This document shows, in pieces, positions 1-6,924 of a DNA stretch of 25,635 nt. Numbering within the stretch: the first letter of the stretch is position 1; each line of letters begins with the position of its first letter. The stretch lies in the NCBI GenBank assembly GCA_028692205.1, contig JAQUXV010000005.1:1-25635 (forward strand), written 5' to 3'. Source of the DNA: Eubacteriales bacterium (GTDB lineage Bacteria; Bacillota_A; Clostridia; Christensenellales; Aristaeellaceae). The translations under genes were made by a program, and so were the position numbers. Below the pieces are notes generated by a model that was given only the letters and a program-made list of their open reading frames with translations, was not told the origin of the DNA and made no database searches.

Positions 1-20
1 CTTTTTAAGGAGGCGCTTTT

Positions 21-1073
21 ATGTGGGATGCAGAACCAAAACAGGCATGGGCGAATGATGCCGTTCGGCTTAAGCTGGAAGAAGGCTTGTCGTGGACACA
101 GCTTCCGGGAGCGCTTCGCAAGATATATCCGCGAGAACAGTTTACCTTTGATCGCGTGCGCTCCGCTGTGAGGGGAAGCACGCGATACAAAAACCGCAAT
201 GCCGGGCGCGTCGCATACCAGGACAAGCGAGAGCCTACGGACGCTGATATCCAGAACTATTTTGACGCGCTTAAAAACGTGAACGACGCGTCGATGAAAT
301 TAGACCGCAAGCAGACCAAGGCCACCGTTATCATCAACGAATCAAAACCCTTCGGGATCGCCTTTTGGGGCGATTGGCATATCGGCGGGAAAGGCGTTGA
401 CCATCGGAGACTTGACAACGACGCGGACACCATTTCCGATACCGACGGCCTGTATGTGATCGGCATGGGAGACTATAAAGACAACGCCTCGGCCCTTGTG
501 CATCCGCAGAGCACGCAGGAGAGCATTGCAACCACGGATATGCAGTCGCTTATCGCACAGCACGTGTGGGCCAAGGAGGCTGATAAAACCGTTGCTATCA
601 TCCGCGGCTGCCACGAGGACTGGGACAAGCGCAATTCCAATGTTGACTTTGTTCAGAGCCTATGCGACGAAACCGGGGCCGTTAATCTATGGCACGGAGG
701 CGTTGTAACGGTCAAGTGCGGCGAGCAGGAGTACAGGATAGCCGCGCGTCATAAATATAAGTTTGAATCAAGCCTGAATACCACCAACGCCCAGAGAAAC
801 ATGATGAACGACTTTGGCCCGGTGGATGTGATCGCGCTGGCCCACAAGCACTACCCCGACTTCCAGCAGCTTCATCGGATGGGGAAAGACGTGATCTATA
901 TCCGCTCCGGCAGTTATAAATACTATGACGAGTTCGGGCAGAAGCTCGCCGGGTACAAAGGCGAGTACGGCGTTCCGATCATCATATTCTATCCCGACCA
1001 GCATCGTATGATTCCGTTCAGCGATTTTGACGCGGGTATTGAGGTGCTCGCAAAAATGCGATCAGAAGTTTGA
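21..1073 (+). CDS. Phage-type calcineurin-like metallophosphoesterase
   Basis: The 350-residue product carries the ordered metal-binding motifs of the calcineurin-like phosphoesterase fold. These are D-x-H (D118, H120), G-D-x-x-D (D151, D154), a GNHE-equivalent written GCHE (196-199), H244, and the terminal H-x-H-like pair H275/H277. Family members hydrolyse phosphomono- or diesters using two metals; the substrate here is unknown. The N-terminal ~100 residues are charged and resemble a helical DNA-binding or packaging add-on, which is inference. The start is fixed by AAGGAGG a few bases upstream. It is the last gene before a tRNA-Arg and sits beside short direct repeats, so it is probably the terminal cargo gene of a prophage or other integrated element. 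The oddity is Cys197 where Asn is normal. No signal peptide or membrane segment is seen. Confidence 0.75.
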   Translation: MWDAEPKQAWANDAVRLKLEEGLSWTQLPGALRKIYPREQFTFDRVRSAVRGSTRYKNRNAGRVAYQDKREPTDADIQNYFDALKNVNDASMKLDRKQTKATVIINESKPFGIAFWGDWHIGGKGVDHRRLDNDADTISDTDGLYVIGMGDYKDNASALVHPQSTQESIATTDMQSLIAQHVWAKEADKTVAIIRGCHEDWDKRNSNVDFVQSLCDETGAVNLWHGGVVTVKCGEQEYRIAARHKYKFESSLNTTNAQRNMMNDFGPVDVIALAHKHYPDFQQLHRMGKDVIYIRSGSYKYYDEFGQKLAGYKGEYGVPIIIFYPDQHRMIPFSDFDAGIEVLAKMRSEV

Positions 1074-1143
1074 CCCCCATTTTGACCCCTTTAATGGTGG
1101 ATAAAAGGGTGCAAAATGGACAAAACAGACTAAAATGGACAAA
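1069..1143. repeat. Two pairs of short direct repeats beside the tRNA
   Basis: TTTGACCCC occurs at 1069-1077 and 1081-1089. AAAATGGACAAA occurs at 1113-1124 and 1132-1143. Both pairs lie between the element-type gene and the tRNA 3' end. Paired short direct repeats next to an attachment core are typical of arm-type binding sites for tyrosine recombinases; that role is inferred. Confidence 0.5.
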
Positions 1144-1145
1144 GT

Positions 1146-1180
1146 AAAACCCCTCGAAATCTTATGTTTCAAGGGGTTTT
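1146..1180. terminator. Bidirectional intrinsic terminator between element edge and tRNA-Arg
   Basis: Arms at 1146-1159 and 1167-1180 form a 14-bp stem with one mismatch and a 7-nt loop. The stem is flanked by AAAA on one side and TTTT on the other. On the minus strand it starts three bases after the tRNA CCA end, so it can end the tRNA transcript. On the plus strand it ends the phosphoesterase transcript. Confidence 0.8.
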
Positions 1181-1182
1181 CT

Positions 1183-1230
1183 TGGTGAGCCCGGCGGGAT
1201 TCGAACCCACGACCTTTTGATTCGTAGTCA
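1183..1230. other. Probable attachment-site core (tRNA 3' half)
   Basis: The 3' half of the tRNA points at the element-type gene, with direct repeats and a terminator between them. This matches the usual geometry in which an integrated element restores the tRNA 3' end. The second att copy and the integrase are not in the window, so the exact core cannot be fixed. Confidence 0.4.
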
Positions 1231-1259
1231 AACACTCTATCCAGCTGAGCTACGAGCCC
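1183..1259 (-). tRNA. tRNA-Arg(ACG)
   Basis: The reverse complement folds as a complete 77-nt tRNA with encoded CCA. The acceptor is GGGCTCG against CGGGCTC with two wobble pairs. The D-loop reads AGCTCAGCTGGATAGAG. The anticodon stem TTTGA/TCAAA encloses loop CTACGAA, and the T-arm contains GGTTCGAATCC. The anticodon ACG (plus-strand 1223-1225) reads CGN arginine codons after conversion of A34 to inosine. The 3' half faces the element on the left and is the expected integrase core site. Confidence 0.96.
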
Positions 1260-1295
1260 ACGCTTCCATCGGAGGTCTTCCGAATCAGCCTGATA

Positions 1296-1324
1296 ATTAT
1301 ATCAAGCGGCCGGGTAAAATGCAA
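1296..1324 (-). promoter_or_regulatory. Sigma-70-type promoter of tRNA-Arg
   Basis: On the minus strand, -35 TTGCAT (1319-1324) and -10 TATAAT (1296-1301) are separated by exactly 17 bp. Transcription would begin about 30 bases upstream of the tRNA 5' end. Confidence 0.8.
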
Positions 1325-1404
1325 GCCCATTCGGCAACTTTTTCTCGCGAATTGATAATCTTTTCTCCCGCATGCTTCACAGGCTCGTCTTCGCGCGCCG
1401 TTGG

Positions 1405-1433
1405 TTGTATTCCGGCGTTGCAAATGGTATGAT
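1405..1433 (+). promoter_or_regulatory. Promoter of the AhpD-like gene
   Basis: -35 TTGTAT (1405-1410), a 17-bp spacer, then -10 TATGAT (1428-1433) preceded by the extended -10 TGG. A small GC hairpin (arms 1446-1451 and 1457-1462) lies in the leader, and the SD AGGAGG is at 1476-1481. Confidence 0.7.
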
Positions 1434-1489
1434 AACCGGGTTGTCCCGCCGTTTCGCGGCGGACGTATTGATTTTAGGAGGATCCTGTT

Positions 1490-2095
1490 ATGAAAAATCA
1501 GCCTGCCGGACGGAAATTGTTTTCCGTTGGGGAAGCATATATGAACCTTTACTATGCTTTTCGTTCCATGCCTTCCTTCAGGCACGCGCGGAAAACCAAC
1601 CTTCTTTCCGAAGAATGGATGGAGCGCATCATGCTGGCGGTTACCGAAGTCAATAAATGCGCCATGTGCTCTTATGCGCATACGAAAATCGCTCTGGAAG
1701 CAGGGCTTGAGAAGGAGGAGATCCGCGCCATGCTCGCGGGTGATCTCTCCGGCGCGAAACAGGAGGAACTGGCCGCACTGCTCTTTGCGCAGCACTATGC
1801 GGATACCCGTGGCAAGCCTTCCGCGGAAGCCTGGCAGGCTATCGTTGAGCAATACGGTTATGAAACCGGTTTGGGGATCCTCGGCGCAATTCGTATGATC
1901 ACGGTCGGCAACACATACGGCATTCCCTCCGGCAATCTGCTGTCCCGGTTGACCGGCAGGCCGCTGGACCCGCGCAGCCGTTTAGGGTATGAGCTTGCAA
2001 TGCTCTTCACCCTGATCCCCTTTCTTCCTTGCGCCGCGCTGCAGGCGTTGGCCGCCGGTTTGCTCCGGCAGCCGGTTCTTTGCATTCGTGAATAG
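1490..2095 (+). CDS. Carboxymuconolactone decarboxylase / AhpD-like family protein
   Basis: The 201-residue protein contains the AhpD-like redox motif E-x-x-x-C-x-x-C-x-x-x-H, seen as TEVNKCAMCSYAH near residues 52-64. In this family the motif acts in thiol-based peroxide reduction or disulphide exchange. The fold is all-helical and cytoplasmic. The later part (about 125-160) has the second helical repeat typical of the family. The C-terminal ~35 residues are hydrophobic and not part of the usual domain. AGGAGG lies 8 bases before ATG. The gene is monocistronic with its own extended -10 promoter and a hairpin shortly downstream. It does not belong to the integrated element by position, since it lies beyond the tRNA. 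The redox partner is unknown. Confidence 0.8.
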   Translation: MKNQPAGRKLFSVGEAYMNLYYAFRSMPSFRHARKTNLLSEEWMERIMLAVTEVNKCAMCSYAHTKIALEAGLEKEEIRAMLAGDLSGAKQEELAALLFAQHYADTRGKPSAEAWQAIVEQYGYETGLGILGAIRMITVGNTYGIPSGNLLSRLTGRPLDPRSRLGYELAMLFTLIPFLPCAALQALAAGLLRQPVLCIRE

Positions 2096-2150
2096 CCGAT
2101 TGTTTTCTTCCCGAAAACAGCTATGTCTGGTTGGATAACCCTTCTTTTCC

Positions 2151-2179
2151 AGCCCTGCGAAGCGCCGCTTCGCGGGGCT
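2151..2179 (+). terminator. GC-rich hairpin after the AhpD-like gene
   Basis: Arms 2151-2163 and 2167-2179 pair over 13 bp with one G-T wobble and a 3-nt loop. The following T run is weak. It is almost the same sequence as the palindrome at 2365-2395. It probably terminates the AhpD-like transcript. Confidence 0.6.
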
Positions 2180-2364
2180 TTGCCGTTCAAATACCGACGC
2201 TCCATCAAGCTGCATTGATGTTTGATCGACTCCTCCGCTTTCTGCGAATCACATTGGGTTCTTTCGCGCGCAGCTTCCGCAAATACCGAAGACTTTGCCG
2301 GTTTCGGAGGGTTGTTGGAGGATCATGTTTTTTCGGCGCCACCCTATGGATTTTCCCATCACCC

Positions 2365-2398
2365 ACGCCCCGCGAAGCACCGCTTCGCGGGGCGTTTT
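2365..2398 (+). terminator. Perfect 14-bp palindrome with T tail, second copy
   Basis: Arms 2365-2378 and 2382-2395 are perfectly complementary with a 3-nt loop, followed by TTT. The core GCGAAGC-loop-GCTTCGCGGGGC repeats the hairpin at 2151-2179. It may be a terminator or a member of a dispersed palindromic repeat family. Confidence 0.6.
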
Positions 2399-2501
2399 GC
2401 TGCCCGTGCAATGCTCCCCCGTCATTCTTTGCTTTTCTTTTCTCCGAATTTTTCTAACAAACCATTAGCCACATCGCATAGTGAAAAAAGTGTGTTTTAT
2501 T

Positions 2502-2542
2502 TTAGTATTATTTGATACTAATTGTCATTTTTGTGATATAGT
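2502..2542 (+). promoter_or_regulatory. Probable operon promoter with overlapping inverted repeat
   Basis: A perfect 7-bp inverted repeat TTAGTAT/ATACTAA (2502-2508 and 2515-2521) overlaps a -35-like TTGATA (2512-2517). An extended -10, TGATATAGT (2534-2542), follows; the spacer of 19 bp is long. The dyad sits where a repressor or activator would bind. It is the only AT-rich segment upstream of the vWA-tubulin-actin operon. Confidence 0.55.
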
Positions 2543-2712
2543 ATTCATGCAAATTATTCCATTATGCTTCTTTGGGTATCCTAATACTTCAATAAGGCCC
2601 CGGTTTGTCGGGCATCTGCCACCGTCGTCCTACCGGCGCGGCGTGCGGCGTTGTTCGTTCATTTCCCAATCGTATTCAATATAACGGTTTCGTTGTAAAA
2701 GGAGCAGTGACC

Positions 2713-4368
2713 ATGTATCAGCCATCCAAGCCGCGCAAGTTCTCCATCTTCTGGGCGCCCCTGATTATTCTGGCCATTATTCTTGTGCTGGGGTCAGCAT
2801 TCATCATTTTCTCCGATCTGTACAATACGCATGAGGAGCCGGGTTTCAGCGGTCTCGTACCTCAGGCTGTTCAGGCCGACACATCCGCTTCCCAAGCCAC
2901 AGATGTGTCCGTATGGGTGGATACCGGCCCGTCCATGTATGGGTTTTTGAACAGCGGTCGTTCTATCTGTGTTCCATCTTCCTATAAGATGGTGCTGGAA
3001 TCGCTGCCTGACATCGCTAAGCAGTACAGCCAGGTCGCTTCAATCACCTATTATCATTTCGATAGCACTTTTTCAGGTTCATCCGATACCGACGCTCAGC
3101 GGCGTCTGGTGCGTGCCGATCACCAGACCGGCGCGCTGCAATTGTTGAGTGAAAACACCTATCAAACCCTGCCGGAAAGCGGTGGCGCCTCCACGGCGCT
3201 GCTATCGGTGTTGGACGCCATTGATCTTGAAAACCCGACTATCATCCTGACCGATTTTGAGGCGGACGGGCTGACGCAGCAGCCCGCGGAATACGCGAAG
3301 CCGCTGGAACGCATCTTCGGCGCCGGGTACTGCGTCAGCGTTGTTGCGATGAAAAGCGCATTCACCGGCATCCTGTACAATTATACCAACGAGAGTGTGA
3401 ACTACGTATACGGCACTTCCAAATGTCCGAAGAATGCCACGCAGTTGATCGACAATTACCCAAATCACCATCAGCCAAGGCCGTTTTATGCCATCATTAT
3501 CGGCACAAGCCGCCAGTGCGAGCAGCTGTCGGCCGCGGTGCAAAACACCTACCAGTCGATGTGCAAAACGAATATCACCGATAAAATCGAGGAAATTTCC
3601 AAGGCAGATGGGCGTAAGGAGCGTGCGGAAAACTTCGTTGCCCTGCAAAGCGCCGATTTCTGGCTCAACGACACATTCGATATCGTAACCGCGGCGGACA
3701 ATGTATCCGTTTCTGTTTCCGGCGGCGCGCAGGCCGTATCGGCGGAAGATTCCCCCTGGGAGGCAAGCGGCGTGCCGGAATTTACGCTCACTGTCGGCAG
3801 TAATGGCGAGGCGCAGTCGGCCGTTATTACGTTTCACGTCGTTCCCGCCTCCGCCTGTTACAAAACTACCTACGCTACCGACACCTATGCAGCCCCCGTT
3901 CCCCAGACACAGAAAGTTATCAAAACCTCGCTGGGCAACAGCGAACTGCCCGAGAGCGAAACGGTTCTGCTTGCCCGGGGCGGCAGGCGCGTCCAGCTGA
4001 GTATAACGGATTTTACAGACCAGCATCAGTGGTTCGAGTGCTCCGCCGTATCAGCCGACGCAAACGGCCTCTCCTTCCGCCTGCAGGTGGATCTGTCCAA
4101 TTGCTCTCCCGGCATGTACCGGCTTGTGCTGCCGGTTTACTGCCGCCATTCCACCGAAACGGAGGATCAAAACGGAGCCGCATGGAGCCGCAACTGGTCC
4201 ATTTCCACCGGTCGGCTGCGGGACGCCGTGGAAAGCGACGGAAACACGCCCCGTAAGACCGTCGACCTGTATGAGCAGCTGGAAGCTATTCGCCGGGCGG
4301 AGGTCAGCCAATGCAGCCGCGAGGATCATCTGGTAGCCCAGTTGACGGTCGACCTGAACATTCAATAA
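2713..4368 (+). CDS. Membrane-anchored von Willebrand factor A-like protein
   Basis: The frame is open from 2605, but AAAGGAG at 2698-2704 points to ATG 2713, giving 551 residues. A basic N-terminus is followed by one membrane helix (about 12-33), so the rest should lie outside the cytoplasmic membrane. Residues ~64-200 look like a vWA domain. D70-T-G-P-S74 matches the D-x-S-x-S MIDAS motif except for glycine in the middle. GGAST with T161 and the ILTDFEAD strand with D181 supply the other expected metal-site positions. The remaining ~350 residues are rich in predicted beta sequence and are unrecognised. It is the first gene of a run with a multi-pass membrane protein, a tubulin-like protein and an actin-like ATPase. 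vWA domains usually mediate metal-dependent protein contact, so it may be the outward-facing receptor or scaffold of the system. The function is inferred. Confidence 0.7.
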   Translation: MYQPSKPRKFSIFWAPLIILAIILVLGSAFIIFSDLYNTHEEPGFSGLVPQAVQADTSASQATDVSVWVDTGPSMYGFLNSGRSICVPSSYKMVLESLPDIAKQYSQVASITYYHFDSTFSGSSDTDAQRRLVRADHQTGALQLLSENTYQTLPESGGASTALLSVLDAIDLENPTIILTDFEADGLTQQPAEYAKPLERIFGAGYCVSVVAMKSAFTGILYNYTNESVNYVYGTSKCPKNATQLIDNYPNHHQPRPFYAIIIGTSRQCEQLSAAVQNTYQSMCKTNITDKIEEISKADGRKERAENFVALQSADFWLNDTFDIVTAADNVSVSVSGGAQAVSAEDSPWEASGVPEFTLTVGSNGEAQSAVITFHVVPASACYKTTYATDTYAAPVPQTQKVIKTSLGNSELPESETVLLARGGRRVQLSITDFTDQHQWFECSAVSADANGLSFRLQVDLSNCSPGMYRLVLPVYCRHSTETEDQNGAAWSRNWSISTGRLRDAVESDGNTPRKTVDLYEQLEAIRRAEVSQCSREDHLVAQLTVDLNIQ

Positions 4369-4380
4369 GGAGGAAGGCAC

Positions 4381-5235
4381 ATGCGTATCGCAAAAAGGTT
4401 CGGACGATGGCTGGTCCGGTATTCCCCTTCGATCGGCTTTATTCTTGAAATGGGAGCGATCTACTTTTTGCTGGTTTTTCTGCTTTCCAATGTGGTGTGG
4501 CCCTACGCGTTTCTCAACGGCGAGCCGGTCACCGTCGGGCAGGAGGCGGGGGCGGCTGTCCGTGCGGCGCAGCGGCAGGCTTTTCAATCCAGTTGTATTC
4601 GCATGTACTGGGATATGGGAATCGTCGCCCTTACCTTATATGGAATTTACTCTCTCAACGGGTTTTTCCGCATGTCGCACGAGGCCCACGTCCGGTTCTG
4701 CAAGGATTGCCGCGCCGTTACGCTCAGCAGTTTCTTTCTGCTGGAGGTGAACGCGTGCGAAAACCTGTTTACCCTGCCGACGGTTGGCCCCGTCTGGCGT
4801 TGGCTTCGCGTCGGGTCGCTGGCGATCGGTCTGCTTTTAACGGGTATCTCGCTGTTCCGTCTTGCTTTGCGGGATTTGGGTAAGCTTGGAAACGAAAAAT
4901 ATTCCCGGCCGCTTATGTCCGGCCTGTACATTGCCGCCTCTATGGCGCTTGCGTTTGCGTTGGGCTTTTATGACGAGCTGCTCTCCATCGTCGGCAGGTT
5001 GCTTCAGGGCATCCCCACGCTCCTGTCCCAGGCTTCCGTCGCGGCGGATGCGTACCACTTCCAGTTTCGGGTTTTGGCCGACGGGCTGTTCCCGCTGCTG
5101 ATGGTTCTATTATGGATTTTACTGCTGCTGGCCACCACCTTTGCCGCGCCTTTGGCCGCCAGCTCGCCTACCGGCGGCGGGCTGCACGCGTTGGTACACG
5201 TTCCGGGCCAACGGAAACGGAGGGATGCTGAATGA
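4381..5235 (+). CDS. Multi-pass membrane protein of the vWA/tubulin/actin operon
   Basis: The protein has 284 residues with about five hydrophobic segments: ~18-45, ~80-98, ~141-164, ~177-200 and ~236-262. The C-terminus is short and basic. AAGGAGG lies just before the ATG and 12 bases separate it from the upstream stop. The stop overlaps the start of the tubulin-like gene by 4 bases (ATGA), so the two are translationally coupled. I recognise no family. A C-x-x-C pair (FCKDC, about residues 107-111) lies in a loop between the second and third membrane segments. In this context it could be the membrane platform linking the external vWA protein to the cytosolic NTPases, which is inference only. 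Confidence 0.75.
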   Translation: MRIAKRFGRWLVRYSPSIGFILEMGAIYFLLVFLLSNVVWPYAFLNGEPVTVGQEAGAAVRAAQRQAFQSSCIRMYWDMGIVALTLYGIYSLNGFFRMSHEAHVRFCKDCRAVTLSSFFLLEVNACENLFTLPTVGPVWRWLRVGSLAIGLLLTGISLFRLALRDLGKLGNEKYSRPLMSGLYIAASMALAFALGFYDELLSIVGRLLQGIPTLLSQASVAADAYHFQFRVLADGLFPLLMVLLWILLLLATTFAAPLAASSPTGGGLHALVHVPGQRKRRDAE

Positions 5236-6920
5236 GTTCTATTTTTCTGGCTTGTCTGGGCGGCAGCGGCAGCAAAGTGCTGGAAGCCGTAACCCATATG
5301 GCGGCGATGGACCTGTGGGACGGGGCCTCCATCCATGTTCTAGTGGTGGATGTGGACGGCGGCAACGGCAACCAGCAGCGGGCGGCGCAGGCCGTAGCGC
5401 AATATGAGAAGATCCGCAAAATGGAAATCAGCAGGCGCCTGTTCCGCTCCCCGATTCTGCTGTACACGTGGACGCCCACACCCGGCAGCGACAATCTGCT
5501 CACCATGGAAGCAGGCGACAAAAGTGAAAAAAGCGCCTTGCTCAGCAGGCACCTCTTTTCACAGGATGAACGGGAGATGACCGTCGACAAGGGTTTCAAA
5601 GGGCACCCGAACATCGGCGTGCTATTTATGCAAAGCATTATGGCCGCCTATGAAAGCTGCCCCGGCGACGGGCTGGCCGATTTTATACAGGCCGCGAACG
5701 AATCCGACGCCAATCGTCTGCTGGTGGTCGGCTCCTGCTACGGCGGCACGGGCGCATCCTGTATCCCGATCATCGGGCAATATCTTCGCACCCGTCTGGA
5801 TGATCGCTTCGCGCTGGGCCTGCTTGCCATTCTGCCGACTTTTTCACTGAAGAAGACTTCCAAACAGCCCATCGACCCGGACAGCAACGAGTTTACCAAT
5901 CGTGTAAAAACCGTTTTAAGTACTTATATTTCGGAGGAAATTCTAAAATATAAATCCCCGAACGCGGTAGAGCCCGTTCCCATGTACGAGAAGATTTATC
6001 TGTTAGGCTCTCCGGAACTGATTCCCTTCCTGCATTATGCGCCCGGCCGCAACCTGCAGGAAAACCCCGCGACTTTCTTTGACTGGTTTTCCTGCTCGGC
6101 CGTCTCCGACTACTTCGGGCAGGGCGACCCCAAAAGCCTCGGCATCTATACGGCGTGGCTCAAGCAGGGGCCGTGGGACTGGGATCTGTTTTCTCAGGAC
6201 CTGTTTACCAACCTCAAGCCCAACGCCACCGAGCTGATGATCGCCGTCGGTTTGTTTATGGCGGAGCTGCACCGCCCCATGCGGGAAATGAGCAAAGCAG
6301 GCGTCAACATGAGGAAGAACCCGTTGGAGATGTACTTCGCCGATCTGAGTTCGGCAAATTCCGCCAGCCTTTCCACCGACCTGGACACCTTTGCCGAATA
6401 CGGCGCCATGCTGGTGTTGTGGTTTTACCAGATCGTCACAACACTCCCGCAGCACCTTTTCCCCGATATGGGCGTGGGCCGTCATCGCATCAGCCTGACC
6501 CCCGAAAAAATGGAGCAAAAACTGGATAAGCACGGCATCGAACTGGATGAAAGCGATAAACGCAACCTTTACCTGCTGTATTATCAAAAATTCTTCTCCG
6601 CCCCCGCGCTGCTGCGCATGGAAAAAATGCGTCAGGATTACTGGCCGCGCGGTCATGAGTACGGCACCCATCAATCGGAAGAAAATTATCTGGAAGCCTA
6701 CCAACAGATCTTCCGCGACCAGTGGGGCGACGATGAGGAAAAGAGCCTCGGCGTACTATTGCCCCGCGTTACCAACAGCAACCACTATCCGGGCGCAACC
6801 TCGGACAAGCTTATGGGCGAAATCTTCGCGGCCACCCCCCGGGCCGACGACGATGAGTATCCGGCGCGGCCTCTGCTCCGGCAGATGTTTCGCACAATCG
6901 ACGCTATTGTGAGGAGTTGA
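5232..6920 (+). CDS. Tubulin/FtsZ-like protein (Tubulin_2-type)
   Basis: The protein has 562 residues. The N-terminal ~250 follow the tubulin/FtsZ order. A first glycine loop GGSGSK (10-15) comes right after strand 1. It is followed by a hydrophobic strand ending VVDVDG (38-43), then the signature-like loop SCYGGTGAS (168-176), equivalent to the GGGTGS/T loop that binds GTP phosphates. Strand LGLLAILPTF follows. The second half (about 260-562) is unrecognised and helix-rich. It is longer than FtsZ and lacks the usual FtsZ C-terminal tail. It overlaps the upstream membrane gene by 4 bases, and the actin-like gene starts 4 bases after its stop. It is probably a cytosolic GTP-binding, possibly polymerising protein. 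Families of tubulin-like proteins next to vWA proteins are known in bacteria and have been proposed to act in membrane remodelling. Polymerisation is not shown by the sequence. Confidence 0.75.
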   Translation: MSSIFLACLGGSGSKVLEAVTHMAAMDLWDGASIHVLVVDVDGGNGNQQRAAQAVAQYEKIRKMEISRRLFRSPILLYTWTPTPGSDNLLTMEAGDKSEKSALLSRHLFSQDEREMTVDKGFKGHPNIGVLFMQSIMAAYESCPGDGLADFIQAANESDANRLLVVGSCYGGTGASCIPIIGQYLRTRLDDRFALGLLAILPTFSLKKTSKQPIDPDSNEFTNRVKTVLSTYISEEILKYKSPNAVEPVPMYEKIYLLGSPELIPFLHYAPGRNLQENPATFFDWFSCSAVSDYFGQGDPKSLGIYTAWLKQGPWDWDLFSQDLFTNLKPNATELMIAVGLFMAELHRPMREMSKAGVNMRKNPLEMYFADLSSANSASLSTDLDTFAEYGAMLVLWFYQIVTTLPQHLFPDMGVGRHRISLTPEKMEQKLDKHGIELDESDKRNLYLLYYQKFFSAPALLRMEKMRQDYWPRGHEYGTHQSEENYLEAYQQIFRDQWGDDEEKSLGVLLPRVTNSNHYPGATSDKLMGEIFAATPRADDDEYPARPLLRQMFRTIDAIVRS

Positions 6921-6924
6921 GAGT

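Larger units (their letters stand above)
2096..2712. other. Intergenic stretch without a supported gene
   Basis: This 617-base gap holds two related palindromes, then an abruptly AT-rich segment (about 2440-2560) with an inverted repeat and an extended -10 promoter. The leader of the next operon follows. Open frames here translate to low-complexity or palindrome-derived sequence and have no convincing start. No RNA gene was recognised, although a short terminated transcript ending at 2395 cannot be excluded. Confidence 0.6.

Noticed and set aside
2325..2468. 47-codon frame starting MFFRRHPMDF behind GGAGGA
   Set aside because: Its middle is simply the translated palindrome at 2365-2395 and the SD is only 2 bases from the ATG. 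It looks like a repeat-derived spurious ORF.
2605..2712. 36-codon upstream extension of the vWA-like gene
   Set aside because: There is no SD near 2605, and the extra residues precede a normal basic-plus-membrane-anchor N-terminus that starts behind AAAGGAG at ATG 2713.
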